Shown here: in pieces, positions 19,146 through 27,918 of the stretch
How the letters are laid out: every line of letters begins with the position of its first letter
Numbering within the stretch: position 1 is the stretch's first letter
Origin: Novosphingobium clariflavum
GTDB lineage: Bacteria; Pseudomonadota; Alphaproteobacteria; Sphingomonadales; Sphingomonadaceae
DNA: 64,000 bases
Assembly (NCBI RefSeq): GCF_026420865.1
Contig: NZ_JAPCWC010000004.1
Span: 339,137-403,136, forward strand
Reading direction: 5' to 3'
The notes under the pieces: generated by a model
The model's database searches: none
What the model saw: only the letters and a program-made list of their open reading frames with translations
Told to the model about the DNA's origin: nothing
Made by a program: the position numbers and the translations under genes

Positions 19146-19773
19146 TGCGCGCGATGCGCAAGCCGGCGAAGGTAACGGCCAGACCGCAGGCCACCGCCAG
19201 CACCAGGCAGGCCGGTCCATAGGCAAGGAACAGGCTGGCGCCGCAGGCGGCCCCGCAGGCGAGCGCCAGCCACAGGGCGATGAACGAAGCCAACCCTTCT
19301 TCGCGCCGTCCGGTGACAAGCCCGCCAAGCCCCAGTCCGATCCGCACCAGCGCGCCGGTCAGATAAGTGAGCGCGATCGGCGTCTCACCCTGACGCAAGG
19401 CGGTGTTGAGCGCCCCCATCGCCAGCACCAGCGCGGCCATCATCGGCGCCCGCTGTCCGGCCAGGGCAAGGGCGTAACCGATCGCCAGCAGGGCGCTCAC
19501 CAGCCCGAGCACTGCAGGCTTGCGCCAGATGCCCGCCCGATCGGCGGCGATATGACCGAGCGCCACTCCCAGTACGAAACCAAGGATCAGCAGGGCGGGA
19601 ATCACTGCGCGCGGCGTGTCGGCGATCAGTTCGGTCGCCAGCCGGGTCGTGTTGCCCGACATGAACGAGACGAAATAACGGTCCGCAGAGAGGAAACCCA
19701 CGGCGTCGACATAACCGGCCAGCCCGGCAAGGGCGGCGGCCAAGAGGCGGCGGGGACGATCGAGCCGGTTCAC
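19135..19773 (-). CDS. YoaK/DUF1275-family membrane protein
   Basis: 212-residue protein with about six predicted membrane segments and the family hallmark GYVDAVGFLSADRYFVSFMSGNTTRLATEL. Function unknown. Downstream of the truncated haemoglobin gene by 28 bp, probably one transcript. Confidence 0.88.
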   Translation of the reverse strand: MNRLDRPRRLLAAALAGLAGYVDAVGFLSADRYFVSFMSGNTTRLATELIADTPRAVIPALLILGFVLGVALGHIAADRAGIWRKPAVLGLVSALLAIGYALALAGQRAPMMAALVLAMGALNTALRQGETPIALTYLTGALVRIGLGLGGLVTGRREEGLASFIALWLALACGAACGASLFLAYGPACLVLAVACGLAVTFAGLRIARTTV

Positions 19774-19801
19774 ATCGCGACGATAGCGGCAGATCTGCGC
19801 T

Positions 19802-20191
19802 TTAGCGACCCATGCCGCGCGCCATGCGGGACAGTACGTCGGTCATGGCCTGCGCGATGGTTTCGGGCTGCGGCGCGACATCGGCGATGGCCCGGGTCAT
19901 CGCCTCGGCCCATTGTCCGGCGGTCTGGCGGTCGATGGGGAAGTCGCGGTGCATGCTCATCATGCATTTGCCGGGATTGGCCTCGAACCAGTCGCGCGGA
20001 CCGCCCGCCCAGCCAGCGAGGAAGCGCGGCAGGCTCCGGCGCATCGGCTCAAGGTCCGGGGCATGCATCGCGCGCAGTTCGGCATAGGCCGGGTCCTGCT
20101 CCATCAGGTCGTAGAAGCGGTTGGCGATGGCGTCGAACACGGGGGCGCCGCCGATCTGGTCGTGCGGGGATTGGGTCGTTTCGGTGGTCAC
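19802..20191 (-). CDS. Group II truncated haemoglobin
   Basis: 2-on-2 globin, cytosolic, for O2/NO chemistry. Seen: B-helix FDAIANRFYDLM with Tyr27 at B10, the group II stretch PRFLAGWAGGPRDWF, the proximal histidine in SMHRDFPI (H81) and Trp94 at G8. I choose GTG 20191, which has GGAGAG 9 nt upstream; an in-frame TTG at 20215 would add eight residues. 129 residues. A parS site lies 53 bp upstream. Confidence 0.88.
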   Translation of the reverse strand: MTTETTQSPHDQIGGAPVFDAIANRFYDLMEQDPAYAELRAMHAPDLEPMRRSLPRFLAGWAGGPRDWFEANPGKCMMSMHRDFPIDRQTAGQWAEAMTRAIADVAPQPETIAQAMTDVLSRMARGMGR

Positions 20192-20243
20192 GGGGCAGAT
20201 CTCTCCGGCGCGCAAGGGGTGATGCTGATCGAATAGACCAGAC

Positions 20244-20257
20244 GTTCCACGTGGAAC
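20244..20257. promoter_or_regulatory. parS: parS site 3
   Basis: Perfect 14-bp palindrome GTTCCACGTGGAAC in the 76-bp gap between the ligase stop and the haemoglobin start, 17 kb from parAB. Same core as sites 1 and 2, with a shorter flank. Confidence 0.85.
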
Positions 20258-20267
20258 TTGATCCGCG

Positions 20268-21872
20268 TCAATCGCGCACCAATGCCCGCAAGGTTTCGAT
20301 ACGATCTGCCTCGTGCGCGGGCTTGTCGGCGCGGATGCGGTGGATGCGGGGGAAGCGCATGGCGAGGCCGGACTTGTGGCGCTTGCTGTGGTGGACCGAA
20401 TCGAAGGCGACTTCCAGCACCAGCGACTTGTCGGTCTCCCGCACCGGGCCGAAGCGATTCACCGTGTGACCCCGCACATGGCGATCGAGCCATTTCAGTT
20501 CCTCGTCGGTGAATCCGAAGTAGGCCTTGCCGACCGGTAGCAACTGCGCGCCGCCGTTCGCCGGATCATCGGGATCGCCGTCCCAGCAGCCGAAGGTGAA
20601 GTCGGAATAGAACGAGGACCGCTTGCCGCTGCCGCGCTGGGCATACATCAGCACGCAGTCGATCAGCAGCGGATCACGCTTCCACTTGTACCAGAGCCCG
20701 GTCTTGCGCCCTGCGACATAGGCACTGTCGCGGCGCTTGAGCATGACTCCCTCGATCGCATCCTCGCGCGCCTTTTCCCGTATCGTGGCGAGCTCGGCGA
20801 AGGTCGCAGCCGGAATCACCATGCTGAGGTCGAAATGGTCGGGATCGAGGCGCGGGATCAGCGCTTCCAATCGGGCGCGGCGTTCGCTCCAGGGCAGGGG
20901 GCGCAAGTCCTCGCGCTCCAGGATCAGCACATCGTAGAGGCGCACGAAGGCCGGGTATTCGGCCAGCATCGTCTTCGAGACGGTCTTGCGGCCAAGGCGC
21001 TGCTGCAAGGCGTTGAAGCTGGCGGCGCCGCCTTCCTCGCGCCCCTGATGCGCGCCGCGCACCAGCAGTTCGCCATCCAGCACGGCATCGACATCGAGGG
21101 CTTCGGCGATCTCCGGAAAGCTCCCCGAGATATCGTCGCCCGAGCGCGAATAGACGCGGGTTTCGCCATTGACCCGCACCACCTGTACGCGAATCCCGTC
21201 CCACTTCCATTCGGCAGCATAGTCGGAAAGATCGAGTTCGGCCGCTTCCAGAGGATGCGCCAGCATGAAGGGGCGGAACAGCGGCAGGTCTTCGCAGGAC
21301 GGCGGCGCGGCCCCGCGCGCGGCCCAATCGAACAGTGCGGCATAAGGCGGCTGCTGACCGTGCCAGTGTTCCTCCACGTCCTCCACCGCCACGTCGAAAG
21401 CCTGTGCGAAGGCCGTCTTGGCGAGCCTTGCGGAAATGCCGATCCGCATGGCGCCGGTGGCCAGCTTGAGCAGGGCATAGCGCTGGTCGGCATCGAGCCG
21501 GTCGAGCAGGCGCGGCAGTTCGGTCATGACATTGGCGCGAGTCATGCGGGACAGCGTGTCGACGGCTTCGCTGACCGTCGGCGGGTCTTCGGCGATGTCC
21601 GGGCCCGGCCAGAGCAGGCTGGCGGTTTCCGCCGTATCGCCCACGTAGTCGCGGCTGAGCGACCAGAGCACCGGATCGACGCGCACGGTCATCAGGTTGC
21701 GGATCGTCGAACTTTTCACGGCCGGAAAGTCGAGCCCGTCGGTCAGTGCGGCCAGCGCCCAGCCGCGATCGGGATCGGGGATGTCGCGCAAGTAATCCGC
21801 CAGCAGCTTCAGCTTCGCATTGCGGCTGCGCGTATAGACCAGCGCGTCGAGCAGGGCGGCGAAGCGCTTCAC
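20268..21872 (-). CDS. ATP-dependent DNA ligase (exonuclease-associated type)
   Basis: 534-residue ATP-dependent ligase. N-terminal DNA-binding helices to about 200, adenylation domain with the nucleotidyl lysine K223 in EWKWDGIR, motif III RLYDVLILE, motif IV EGVMLKRRDSAY, motif V GLWYKWKRDPLLIDCV, then an OB-fold to the C-terminus. The GTG start directly abuts the stop of the exonuclease gene. This pair belongs to a known bacterial ligase/exonuclease/Lhr-helicase repair cluster, but no helicase is adjacent here. Confidence 0.93.
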   Translation of the reverse strand: MKRFAALLDALVYTRSRNAKLKLLADYLRDIPDPDRGWALAALTDGLDFPAVKSSTIRNLMTVRVDPVLWSLSRDYVGDTAETASLLWPGPDIAEDPPTVSEAVDTLSRMTRANVMTELPRLLDRLDADQRYALLKLATGAMRIGISARLAKTAFAQAFDVAVEDVEEHWHGQQPPYAALFDWAARGAAPPSCEDLPLFRPFMLAHPLEAAELDLSDYAAEWKWDGIRVQVVRVNGETRVYSRSGDDISGSFPEIAEALDVDAVLDGELLVRGAHQGREEGGAASFNALQQRLGRKTVSKTMLAEYPAFVRLYDVLILEREDLRPLPWSERRARLEALIPRLDPDHFDLSMVIPAATFAELATIREKAREDAIEGVMLKRRDSAYVAGRKTGLWYKWKRDPLLIDCVLMYAQRGSGKRSSFYSDFTFGCWDGDPDDPANGGAQLLPVGKAYFGFTDEELKWLDRHVRGHTVNRFGPVRETDKSLVLEVAFDSVHHSKRHKSGLAMRFPRIHRIRADKPAHEADRIETLRALVRD

Positions 21873-22877
21873 TCAATCGTCCTCGTCTTCATAGCCGACA
21901 AGGGCGAGCGCCCGCGCGCGGCGCTGATTCAACGCGCACCAGTGCAGCAAGGCGTCTTCGCGCCCGTGGGTGATCCAGGTCTCGCCCGGATTCACGTCGG
22001 TCACGGTCTGCGTGAGTTCGTCCCAATCGGCGTGGTCGGAGATGACCAGCGGCAGTTCCACCATTCGCTGCCGTGCCCGTTGGCGCACGCGCATCCAGCC
22101 AGAGGCCATGGCGGTGATCGGATCGGGCAGGCGGCGGCTCCAGCGGTCGTTCAGCGCGGAGGGCGGGGCGAGCACGATGCTACCCGCCAGATCCGGCGTC
22201 TTGACGTCACCCACCAGCCGCAGGTCACCCAGATCGACACCGAATCTCTCGTAGAGCCGGCACATGGCCTCCATTGCCCCGTGCAGATAGATCGGCTGCA
22301 GATGCCCGGCGCGCCGCAATTCGGCGATCAGGCGCTGCGCCTTGCCGAGCGCATAGGCACCGACCAGAACGCAGCGGTCGGGATTGGCGCAAAGCGCCGC
22401 AAGAAGCTTGGCAATCTCGTGCTCGACGGGCGGGTGGCGGAACACGGGGAGTGCGAAAGTCGCCTCGGTCACCAGCACTTCGCAGGGCACGACTTCGAAG
22501 GGGAGGCAGGTCGGATCGGGGCGGCGCTTGAAATCGCCGGTGACCACGACGCGCTCGCCCGCATGTTCGAGCAGGATCTGCGCCGATCCCAGCACATGCC
22601 CAGCTGGCACGAACGTGGCGGAAACGCCTCCCGCCAGGCGCAGGGTTTCGCCGTAGGCCACCGGCACCGCGCCCTCGCGGGTGGCGTAGCGCAGTTCCAT
22701 GATTGCCAGAGTCGCGGGCGTGGCCACCGTCTCGCCGTGCCCACCGCGCGCGTGATCGGCATGGCCATGCGTCACCAAGGCGCGGGCGACGGGATGCGAG
22801 GGATCTATCCAGCAGTCGGCGGGGACGACATGGATGCCGTGGGGTTCGGGTCTGATCCAGGCGAAATCGCGGGCCAT
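21873..22877 (-). CDS. Ligase-associated DNA exonuclease (MBL fold, SNM1/CPSF-like)
   Basis: Metallo-beta-lactamase-fold protein with the THGHADHARGGH metal motif near residue 36, a second ligand in VPAGHVLGSAQIL and VTGDFKRR, and the beta-CASP-like C-terminal part LVISDHADWDEL and WITHGRED. It resembles the end-processing exonucleases found beside ATP-dependent ligases. I start at ATG 22877 (MARDFAWIRPEPHG); 12 codons upstream lack similarity. 334 residues. Confidence 0.9.
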   Translation of the reverse strand: MARDFAWIRPEPHGIHVVPADCWIDPSHPVARALVTHGHADHARGGHGETVATPATLAIMELRYATREGAVPVAYGETLRLAGGVSATFVPAGHVLGSAQILLEHAGERVVVTGDFKRRPDPTCLPFEVVPCEVLVTEATFALPVFRHPPVEHEIAKLLAALCANPDRCVLVGAYALGKAQRLIAELRRAGHLQPIYLHGAMEAMCRLYERFGVDLGDLRLVGDVKTPDLAGSIVLAPPSALNDRWSRRLPDPITAMASGWMRVRQRARQRMVELPLVISDHADWDELTQTVTDVNPGETWITHGREDALLHWCALNQRRARALALVGYEDEDD

Positions 22878-22883
22878 GAAAGG

Positions 22884-22920
22884 AAAATGGGGCGGAAACC
22901 GCGTGGTTCCCACCCCATTT
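22884..22920 (-). terminator. Terminator of clpA
   Basis: Interrupted stem with AAATGGGG/CCCCATTT as outer arms and GGAAACC/GGTTCC inside; on the minus strand it is followed by TTTT. It lies 24 bp after the clpA stop and just before the exonuclease start. Confidence 0.65.
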
Positions 22921-22944
22921 CTTCTTGAGTCGGATCAGGCCCGA

Positions 22945-25314
22945 TCAGTCGTCGGCATTGGCTTCCGGATGGGTGCCGGGCTTCTTGGCCGTCTTCTTCG
23001 CGGGGGCCTTCTTCTTGGCCTTGACCACCTTCGGCGCGGCGGGCGTCAGTTCGAAGCTGAGCGCGTCCTCCTTGACCGAGACATGGACTTCGCCGCCCTG
23101 CGCCAGCTTGCCGAACAGCAGTTCCTCCGCCAGCGGCTGCTTGACCTTCTCCTGGATGACGCGGGCCATCGGCCGCGCCCCGTAGAGCTTGTCGTAGCCG
23201 CGATGGCCCAGCCATTCGCGGGCGTCGGAGTCGAACTGGATGTGGACGTTCTGGTCGGCCAGCTGCAGTTCCAGCTGGAGGATGAACTTGTCCACCACCC
23301 GGCTGATCGTTTCCTTGGCGAGGTAGGCGAAGGGCACGATGGCATCGAGACGGTTGCGGAATTCCGGCGTGAAGAGCTGCTTCACGGCCTCGTCGCCGGC
23401 ATCCTGCTTGGAGACGTCGCCAAAGCCGATGCCCTGGCGGGCCATGTCCGAGGCGCCCGCATTGGTGGTCATGATCAGCACCACGTTGCGGAAGTCCACG
23501 GTCTTGCCGTGGTGATCGGTCAGCTTGCCGTTGTCCATCACCTGCAGGAGGATGTTGAACAGGTCCGGGTGCGCCTTCTCGATCTCGTCGAGCAGGAGCA
23601 CGCAGTGCGGCTGCTGGTCCACCGCATCGGTGAGCAACCCGCCCTGATCGAAGCCGACATAGCCCGGAGGGGCACCGATCAGGCGGCTGACCGAATGACG
23701 CTCCATGTATTCGGACATGTCGAAGCGCTGCATCGGGATGCCCATGATCTGGGCCAGCTGCTTGGCGACTTCGGTCTTGCCGACGCCGGTGGGGCCGGAG
23801 AACAGGAACGAGCCGATCGGCTTGTCCGGATCGCGCAGGCCCGCGCGGCTCAGCTTCATCGCGGTGGAGAGCACCTCGATGGCCTTGTCCTGGCCGAACA
23901 CCACGCGCTTCAGATCGCGTTCGAGATTCTCGAGCGCCTTCTTGTCGTCCGAGCTGACCGACTTGGGCGGGATGCGCGCCATCGTCGCGATCACCTGCTC
24001 GATCTCGCGGGCGGTGATCGTCTTCTTGCGGCGGCTGGGGGGCACCAGCATCTGCATCGCGCCCACTTCGTCGATCACGTCGATCGCCTTGTCGGGCAGC
24101 TTGCGGTCATTGATGTAGCGCGCCGAAAGCTCGACCGCGGTCTTGATCGCATCGGGGGTGTACTTGACCTTGTGGTGTTCCTCGAAGGCCGAGCGCAGCC
24201 CGCGCAGGATCTTGATGGTGTCTTCCACGGTGGGTTCGTTCACGTCGATCTTCTGGAACCGGCGCAGCAGCGCGCGGTCCTTCTCGAAGTGGTTGCGGAA
24301 CTCCTTGTAGGTGGTCGAACCGATGCAGCGGATCGTGCCGCCCGACAGCGCGGGCTTGAGCAGGTTCGAGGCATCCATCGCGCCGCCGCTGGTGGCGCCG
24401 GCGCCAATCACCGTGTGGATCTCGTCGATGAACAGGATCGCGTGCGGCATCTTCTCGAGTTCGGAGACGACCTGCTTCAACCGTTCCTCGAAGTCGCCGC
24501 GATAGCGTGTGCCCGCCAGCAGCGAGCCCATGTCGAGCGAGTAGATCACCGCCTCGTTGAGCACCTCGGGCACTTCGCCTTCGACGATCTTGCGCGCGAG
24601 ACCCTCGGCGATGGCGGTCTTGCCGACGCCGGGATCGCCCACGTAGAGCGGATTGTTCTTCGAACGGCGGCAGAGGATCTGGATCGTGCGGTCCACTTCG
24701 GGGCCGCGGCCGATCAGCGGGTCGACCTTGCCCAGCAGCGCCTTCTCGTTGAGATTGACGGTGAACTGGTCAAGCGCCGAATCCTTCTTGCTGGCGCTCT
24801 TGGTCTCGGTCTTCTCGTCGGGCGTCGGGGCCTGGTCCTCGGCGCCCTTGGGCGAACGCTCCTCGACGCGCTTGCCGCCCTTGCCGATGCCGTGGCTGAT
24901 GTAGCTGACGGCGTCGAGGCGGCTCATGTCCTGCTGCTGCAGGAAATAGACGGCATAGGAATCGCGCTCGGAGAACAGCGCGACCAGCACGTTGGCGCCG
25001 GTGACGGTGTCCTTGCCCGAGGACTGGACGTGCAGGATTGCGCGCTGGATCACCCGCTGGAAACCGGCGGTGGGGGCAGGGTCGCCCTTTTCCTCGGTCT
25101 TCAGCGACTGGTATTCCTGGTCGAGATACTGGCGCACGACGTCGCCAAGGTCGCCGAGATCCACGCCGCATGCCTGCATGACCTGTGCCGCGTCCGGATC
25201 GTCGATCAGGGCGAGCAGCAGGTGCTCGAGCGTGGCGTACTCATGGCTACGCTCCGATGCGTGCGAGAGCGCGGCGTGCAGGGTCTTTTCTAGGCTTTGC
25301 GCGAAGCTGGGCAT
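22945..25314 (-). CDS. clpA: ATP-dependent Clp protease ATPase subunit ClpA
   Basis: Hsp100 unfoldase that feeds ClpP. N-domain with two Clp repeats (residues 1-145), an acidic/lysine-rich linker, AAA1 with Walker A GDPGVGKT (226-233) and ILFIDEIH, AAA2 with GPTGVGKT (507-514) and LLLDEIEK, and the ClpP-docking loop IGF at 629-631. The C-terminus ends in a Lys/Ala-rich tail (VKAKKKAPAKKTAKK). 789 residues. clpS, often next door, is not visible in the 430 bp upstream. Confidence 0.97.
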   Translation of the reverse strand: MPSFAQSLEKTLHAALSHASERSHEYATLEHLLLALIDDPDAAQVMQACGVDLGDLGDVVRQYLDQEYQSLKTEEKGDPAPTAGFQRVIQRAILHVQSSGKDTVTGANVLVALFSERDSYAVYFLQQQDMSRLDAVSYISHGIGKGGKRVEERSPKGAEDQAPTPDEKTETKSASKKDSALDQFTVNLNEKALLGKVDPLIGRGPEVDRTIQILCRRSKNNPLYVGDPGVGKTAIAEGLARKIVEGEVPEVLNEAVIYSLDMGSLLAGTRYRGDFEERLKQVVSELEKMPHAILFIDEIHTVIGAGATSGGAMDASNLLKPALSGGTIRCIGSTTYKEFRNHFEKDRALLRRFQKIDVNEPTVEDTIKILRGLRSAFEEHHKVKYTPDAIKTAVELSARYINDRKLPDKAIDVIDEVGAMQMLVPPSRRKKTITAREIEQVIATMARIPPKSVSSDDKKALENLERDLKRVVFGQDKAIEVLSTAMKLSRAGLRDPDKPIGSFLFSGPTGVGKTEVAKQLAQIMGIPMQRFDMSEYMERHSVSRLIGAPPGYVGFDQGGLLTDAVDQQPHCVLLLDEIEKAHPDLFNILLQVMDNGKLTDHHGKTVDFRNVVLIMTTNAGASDMARQGIGFGDVSKQDAGDEAVKQLFTPEFRNRLDAIVPFAYLAKETISRVVDKFILQLELQLADQNVHIQFDSDAREWLGHRGYDKLYGARPMARVIQEKVKQPLAEELLFGKLAQGGEVHVSVKEDALSFELTPAAPKVVKAKKKAPAKKTAKKPGTHPEANADD

Positions 25315-25527
25315 CTAGGAAACTTCCTTGTGGGAGGGAAACGTCCCTTGTCGGGCCTTGTCAGGGAGTCCGGGGCGTTCGGGGCGGGAAGGCAGGAGGC
25401 GGCGCTGGAGGGATGGGAGCGGGGGCGGAAGGAAAATATGCGCCCGGGCGGGTTACATGTTCCATATAGGCACACTCAGGACGGTTGCGAGGGGGAGGAT
25501 TCAAACTGGTTTCCCGCCTCGCGCCGA

Positions 25528-25746
25528 TCATGAGGTCTTGGGCCGGAACAGGGCGTCGGCCGCGAGGCGGTGGGCCTGGGCCGCGCGGTGATGGGCGCGG
25601 ATTCGCGTGATTTCGGCGTCAAGGAGTGCGACGCGTGCGTCGAGTTCATCCAGAGAAAAGCGCTCCAGGCTTTCGCTGGCGAGAAGGCTGGCGGCTCCGA
25701 GGGAACCCTCGGGCGACCGCCGCCGCGGTCGATCATCATCGTCCAT
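25528..25746 (-). CDS. DUF1192-family small protein
   Basis: 72 residues from ATG 25746. The core SLERFSLDELDARVALLDAEITRIRAHH is the DUF1192 signature, a predicted coiled-coil alphaproteobacterial protein of unknown role. It lies 213 bp upstream of clpA on the same strand; that gap holds purine-rich sequence and no gene. Divergent from the quinone oxidoreductase. Confidence 0.82.
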   Translation of the reverse strand: MDDDDRPRRRSPEGSLGAASLLASESLERFSLDELDARVALLDAEITRIRAHHRAAQAHRLAADALFRPKTS

Positions 25747-25835
25747 TGCATCGCAGCATCGGACTGTCATTGCGCGCTGTCAATGGCCTCAAAGTATGTT
25801 CCCTTGTATAGGGCCTCTGTGGCATCAGGATGAAT

Positions 25836-26837
25836 ATGTTAGTTAACGCAGTTAAGCAGATGACCGCGGTCGGCTTCGATGCGCCCGGCGGTCCCGATGT
25901 GCTCAGGCCCGTGACCGTCCCGGTTCCCCGGCCGGGGCCGGGCGAAGTGCTGGTCAAGGTCGCCTTCGCCGGGGTCAATCGTCCCGACGTCGTGCAGCGC
26001 CAGGGCAAGTACCCGCCGCCGCCGGGCGCCTCGCCGATTCCGGGCCTGGAGATTTCCGGGCGTGTCGCCGTGCTGGGCGAGGGGGTGACCGAGTTCCTGC
26101 CGGGCCAGGCGGTCTGCGCACTGGTCAGCGGCGGCGGCTATGCCGAATATTGCCTTGCCAAGGCGGCGCACTGCCTGCCGGTGCCCGAGGGCCTGGGGCT
26201 CGACGAGGCGGCGGCGCTGCCCGAGACGCTGTTCACCGTCTGGCACAACGTGTTCGAGCGCGGTTATGCGCGCGACGGCGAGACGCTGCTGGTCCATGGC
26301 GGCACCAGCGGCATCGGCACGATGGCGGCCATGCTCGGCAAGCATTTCGGGCTAACCGTGATCGTCACCTGCGGCTCGGGCGAGAAGTGCGCGCGGGCGC
26401 TCGAGATCGGCGCGGCCCATGCGATCGACTACAAGGCCTGCGACTTTGTCGAGGAAGTGGCGCGGATCACCGGCGGCCGCGGCGTCGACATCGTGCTCGA
26501 CATGGTCGGTGGCGACTATGTGGCGCGCAATCTCAAGTGCCTTGCCCCCGACGGCCGGCACGTGACCATCGCCGTGCAGGGCGGCGCCAAGGCCGAGATC
26601 AACATGGCGGTGGTGATGACCCGTCGCTACACCCTGACCGGATCGACCCTGAGGGCCCGCTCCGATGCCTTCAAGGGCCTGCTGGCGCAGGAGATCCTCG
26701 CCAATGCCTGGCCGCTGGTCGAGGAGGGCGAGCTGCGCCCGGTGATGGACGCGCGCTTTGCGCTCGGCGAGGCGGCGGCCGCCCATGCGCGGATGGAAGC
26801 GGGCGATCATGTGGGCAAGATCGTGCTGGAGATCTGA
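25836..26837 (+). CDS. NAD(P)H-dependent quinone oxidoreductase, MDR/PIG3 family
   Basis: Zinc-less medium-chain reductase. The N-terminal GroES-like half includes VKVAFAGVNRPDVVQRQGKYPPPPGASPIPGLEISG, and the Rossmann half has LLVHGGTSGIGTMAAMLGK (NADPH loop), the VDIVLDMVGGDY strand and a C-terminal GKIVLEI end, as in PIG3. ATG 25836 has AGGA 5 nt upstream; ATG 25830 and ATG 25860 are alternatives. 333 residues. The stop sits in a 14-bp tandem repeat. Confidence 0.92.
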   Translation: MLVNAVKQMTAVGFDAPGGPDVLRPVTVPVPRPGPGEVLVKVAFAGVNRPDVVQRQGKYPPPPGASPIPGLEISGRVAVLGEGVTEFLPGQAVCALVSGGGYAEYCLAKAAHCLPVPEGLGLDEAAALPETLFTVWHNVFERGYARDGETLLVHGGTSGIGTMAAMLGKHFGLTVIVTCGSGEKCARALEIGAAHAIDYKACDFVEEVARITGGRGVDIVLDMVGGDYVARNLKCLAPDGRHVTIAVQGGAKAEINMAVVMTRRYTLTGSTLRARSDAFKGLLAQEILANAWPLVEEGELRPVMDARFALGEAAAAHARMEAGDHVGKIVLEI

Positions 26838-26873
26838 TCGCGGCAATCTGATCGTTGCAATCTGATCGTTGGG
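26832..26873. repeat. 14-bp tandem repeat, three units
   Basis: Three successive copies of ATCTGATCG(C/T)(G/T)G(C/G)(A/G) with period 14, the first carrying the oxidoreductase stop codon. A G8 run follows immediately. The rest of the 269-bp gap to trcR has no gene. Confidence 0.75.
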
Positions 26874-27056
26874 GGGGGCAGGCCGGTCTCCTGCGGAAAA
26901 TGCGTGGCGGCGCATTTTCATTGCGCACGCCGGCAAGTCTTCCGGCGATCGTGGCCGGTTTTTGCCAAGTCGTTTCAAATTCGCGCGCGATCGAAGGGAT
27001 GAAACCAAGCCTTTTGCTTGCCCAAAGCGCAAAGTTTCCCTAAATCGGGCCCGTAC

Positions 27057-27079
27057 GGCCGCTCCGCAAAGGGGCGGCC
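27057..27079 (+). promoter_or_regulatory. Leader hairpin before trcR (attenuator-like)
   Basis: Nine-pair stem GGCCGCTCC/GGGGCGGCC (one G-U) with a 5-nt loop, followed by CTTATTGTTT and 27 bp before the trcR ATG. It resembles a weak intrinsic terminator inside the leader; it might instead end upstream transcription. Confidence 0.45.
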
Positions 27080-27106
27080 CTTATTGTTTCCGCCGGAGAT
27101 AGAGAC

Positions 27107-27814
27107 ATGAGCCAGCCCACTCCGCTGATGCCGCACGCGACCGCCTCCTGGCTGGTCGACAGCACCGCGTTGACCTTTGAGCAGATCGCCGAGTTCTGCG
27201 GCCTGCACATGCTCGAAGTGCAGGCGATGGCCGACGATCTGGCATCCAGCAAGTATACCGGACGCGATCCCGTGCGTTCGGGCGAACTGACCATGGAAGA
27301 GATCGAGAAGGGTCAGGCAAACCCGGAGTACAAGCTCCGCATGCACAAGATCCCGGTCACCTCCAACCGTACCAAGGGCCCGCGCTATACGCCGGTGTCG
27401 AAGCGCCAGGACAAGCCGGACGGCATCGCCTGGATCCTGCGCAACCACCCCGAGGTGTCGGACGCGCAGATCGGCAAGCTGATCGGCACGACCCGCAACA
27501 CCATCGCCGCGATCCGCGACCGTTCGCACTGGAACATCGCCAACATCACGCCGAAGGACCCGGTCACGCTGGGCCTGTGCTCGCAGCGCGAACTCGACTT
27601 CATCGTGTTCAAGGCCGCCAAGAAGGCTGGTATCGAGGACGATGGCCGCAACGACGAGCGTCTGACCGACGATCGCGAAGCGCTGATCGAGGAACTGCGC
27701 GCCGAGCGTGACGCTGCCTCGCGCGCCGCTTCGGAAGCCGCGCAGGAAGCCGAAGTGGCCGCCTGGCTCCAGGCCAAGCGCGCTGCCGAAGCCGCGGAAG
27801 AGCAGGGCGAGTAA
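27107..27814 (+). CDS. trcR: Cell-cycle transcriptional regulator TrcR (DUF1013)
   Basis: 235-residue DUF1013 protein, conserved in alphaproteobacteria and described as the cell-cycle regulator TrcR. Two HTH-like segments are visible: LTFEQIAEFCGLHMLEVQAM (about 23-42) and PEVSDAQIGKLIGTTRNTIAAIRDR (about 115-139). The C-terminal 60 residues form a charged coiled coil (EELRAERDAASRAASEAAQE). SD-like GGAGAT lies 8-13 nt before ATG. A strong bidirectional terminator follows. Confidence 0.9.
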   Translation: MSQPTPLMPHATASWLVDSTALTFEQIAEFCGLHMLEVQAMADDLASSKYTGRDPVRSGELTMEEIEKGQANPEYKLRMHKIPVTSNRTKGPRYTPVSKRQDKPDGIAWILRNHPEVSDAQIGKLIGTTRNTIAAIRDRSHWNIANITPKDPVTLGLCSQRELDFIVFKAAKKAGIEDDGRNDERLTDDREALIEELRAERDAASRAASEAAQEAEVAAWLQAKRAAEAAEEQGE

Positions 27815-27854
27815 ACGCGCCCCACTCCCACGCGGCTCCCACGCTGCCACATAC

Positions 27855-27892
27855 AAAAAGCCCCGCGACGAGGAATCGTCGCGGGGCTTTTT
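27855..27892. terminator. Bidirectional terminator between trcR and bactofilin genes
   Basis: Seventeen-bp perfect stem from AAAAAGCCCCGCGACGA to its complement, loop GGAA, with A5 and T5 ends, so it works on both strands between convergent genes. Confidence 0.95.
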
Positions 27893-27918
27893 GTTTGTCC
27901 GATGTCTGGTCGGGAGGA

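Noticed and set aside
25485..25520. GGGGGAGGATTCAAACTGG resembling the end of a leftward tRNA
   Set aside because: The T-loop would read GTTTGAATCC instead of GTTCRANYC, and no acceptor or anticodon stem can be drawn.
25836..25870. TTAACGCAGTTAA near the quinone oxidoreductase start as a CtrA site
   Set aside because: The half-site spacing is 5, not 7, and it lies inside the likely coding region.
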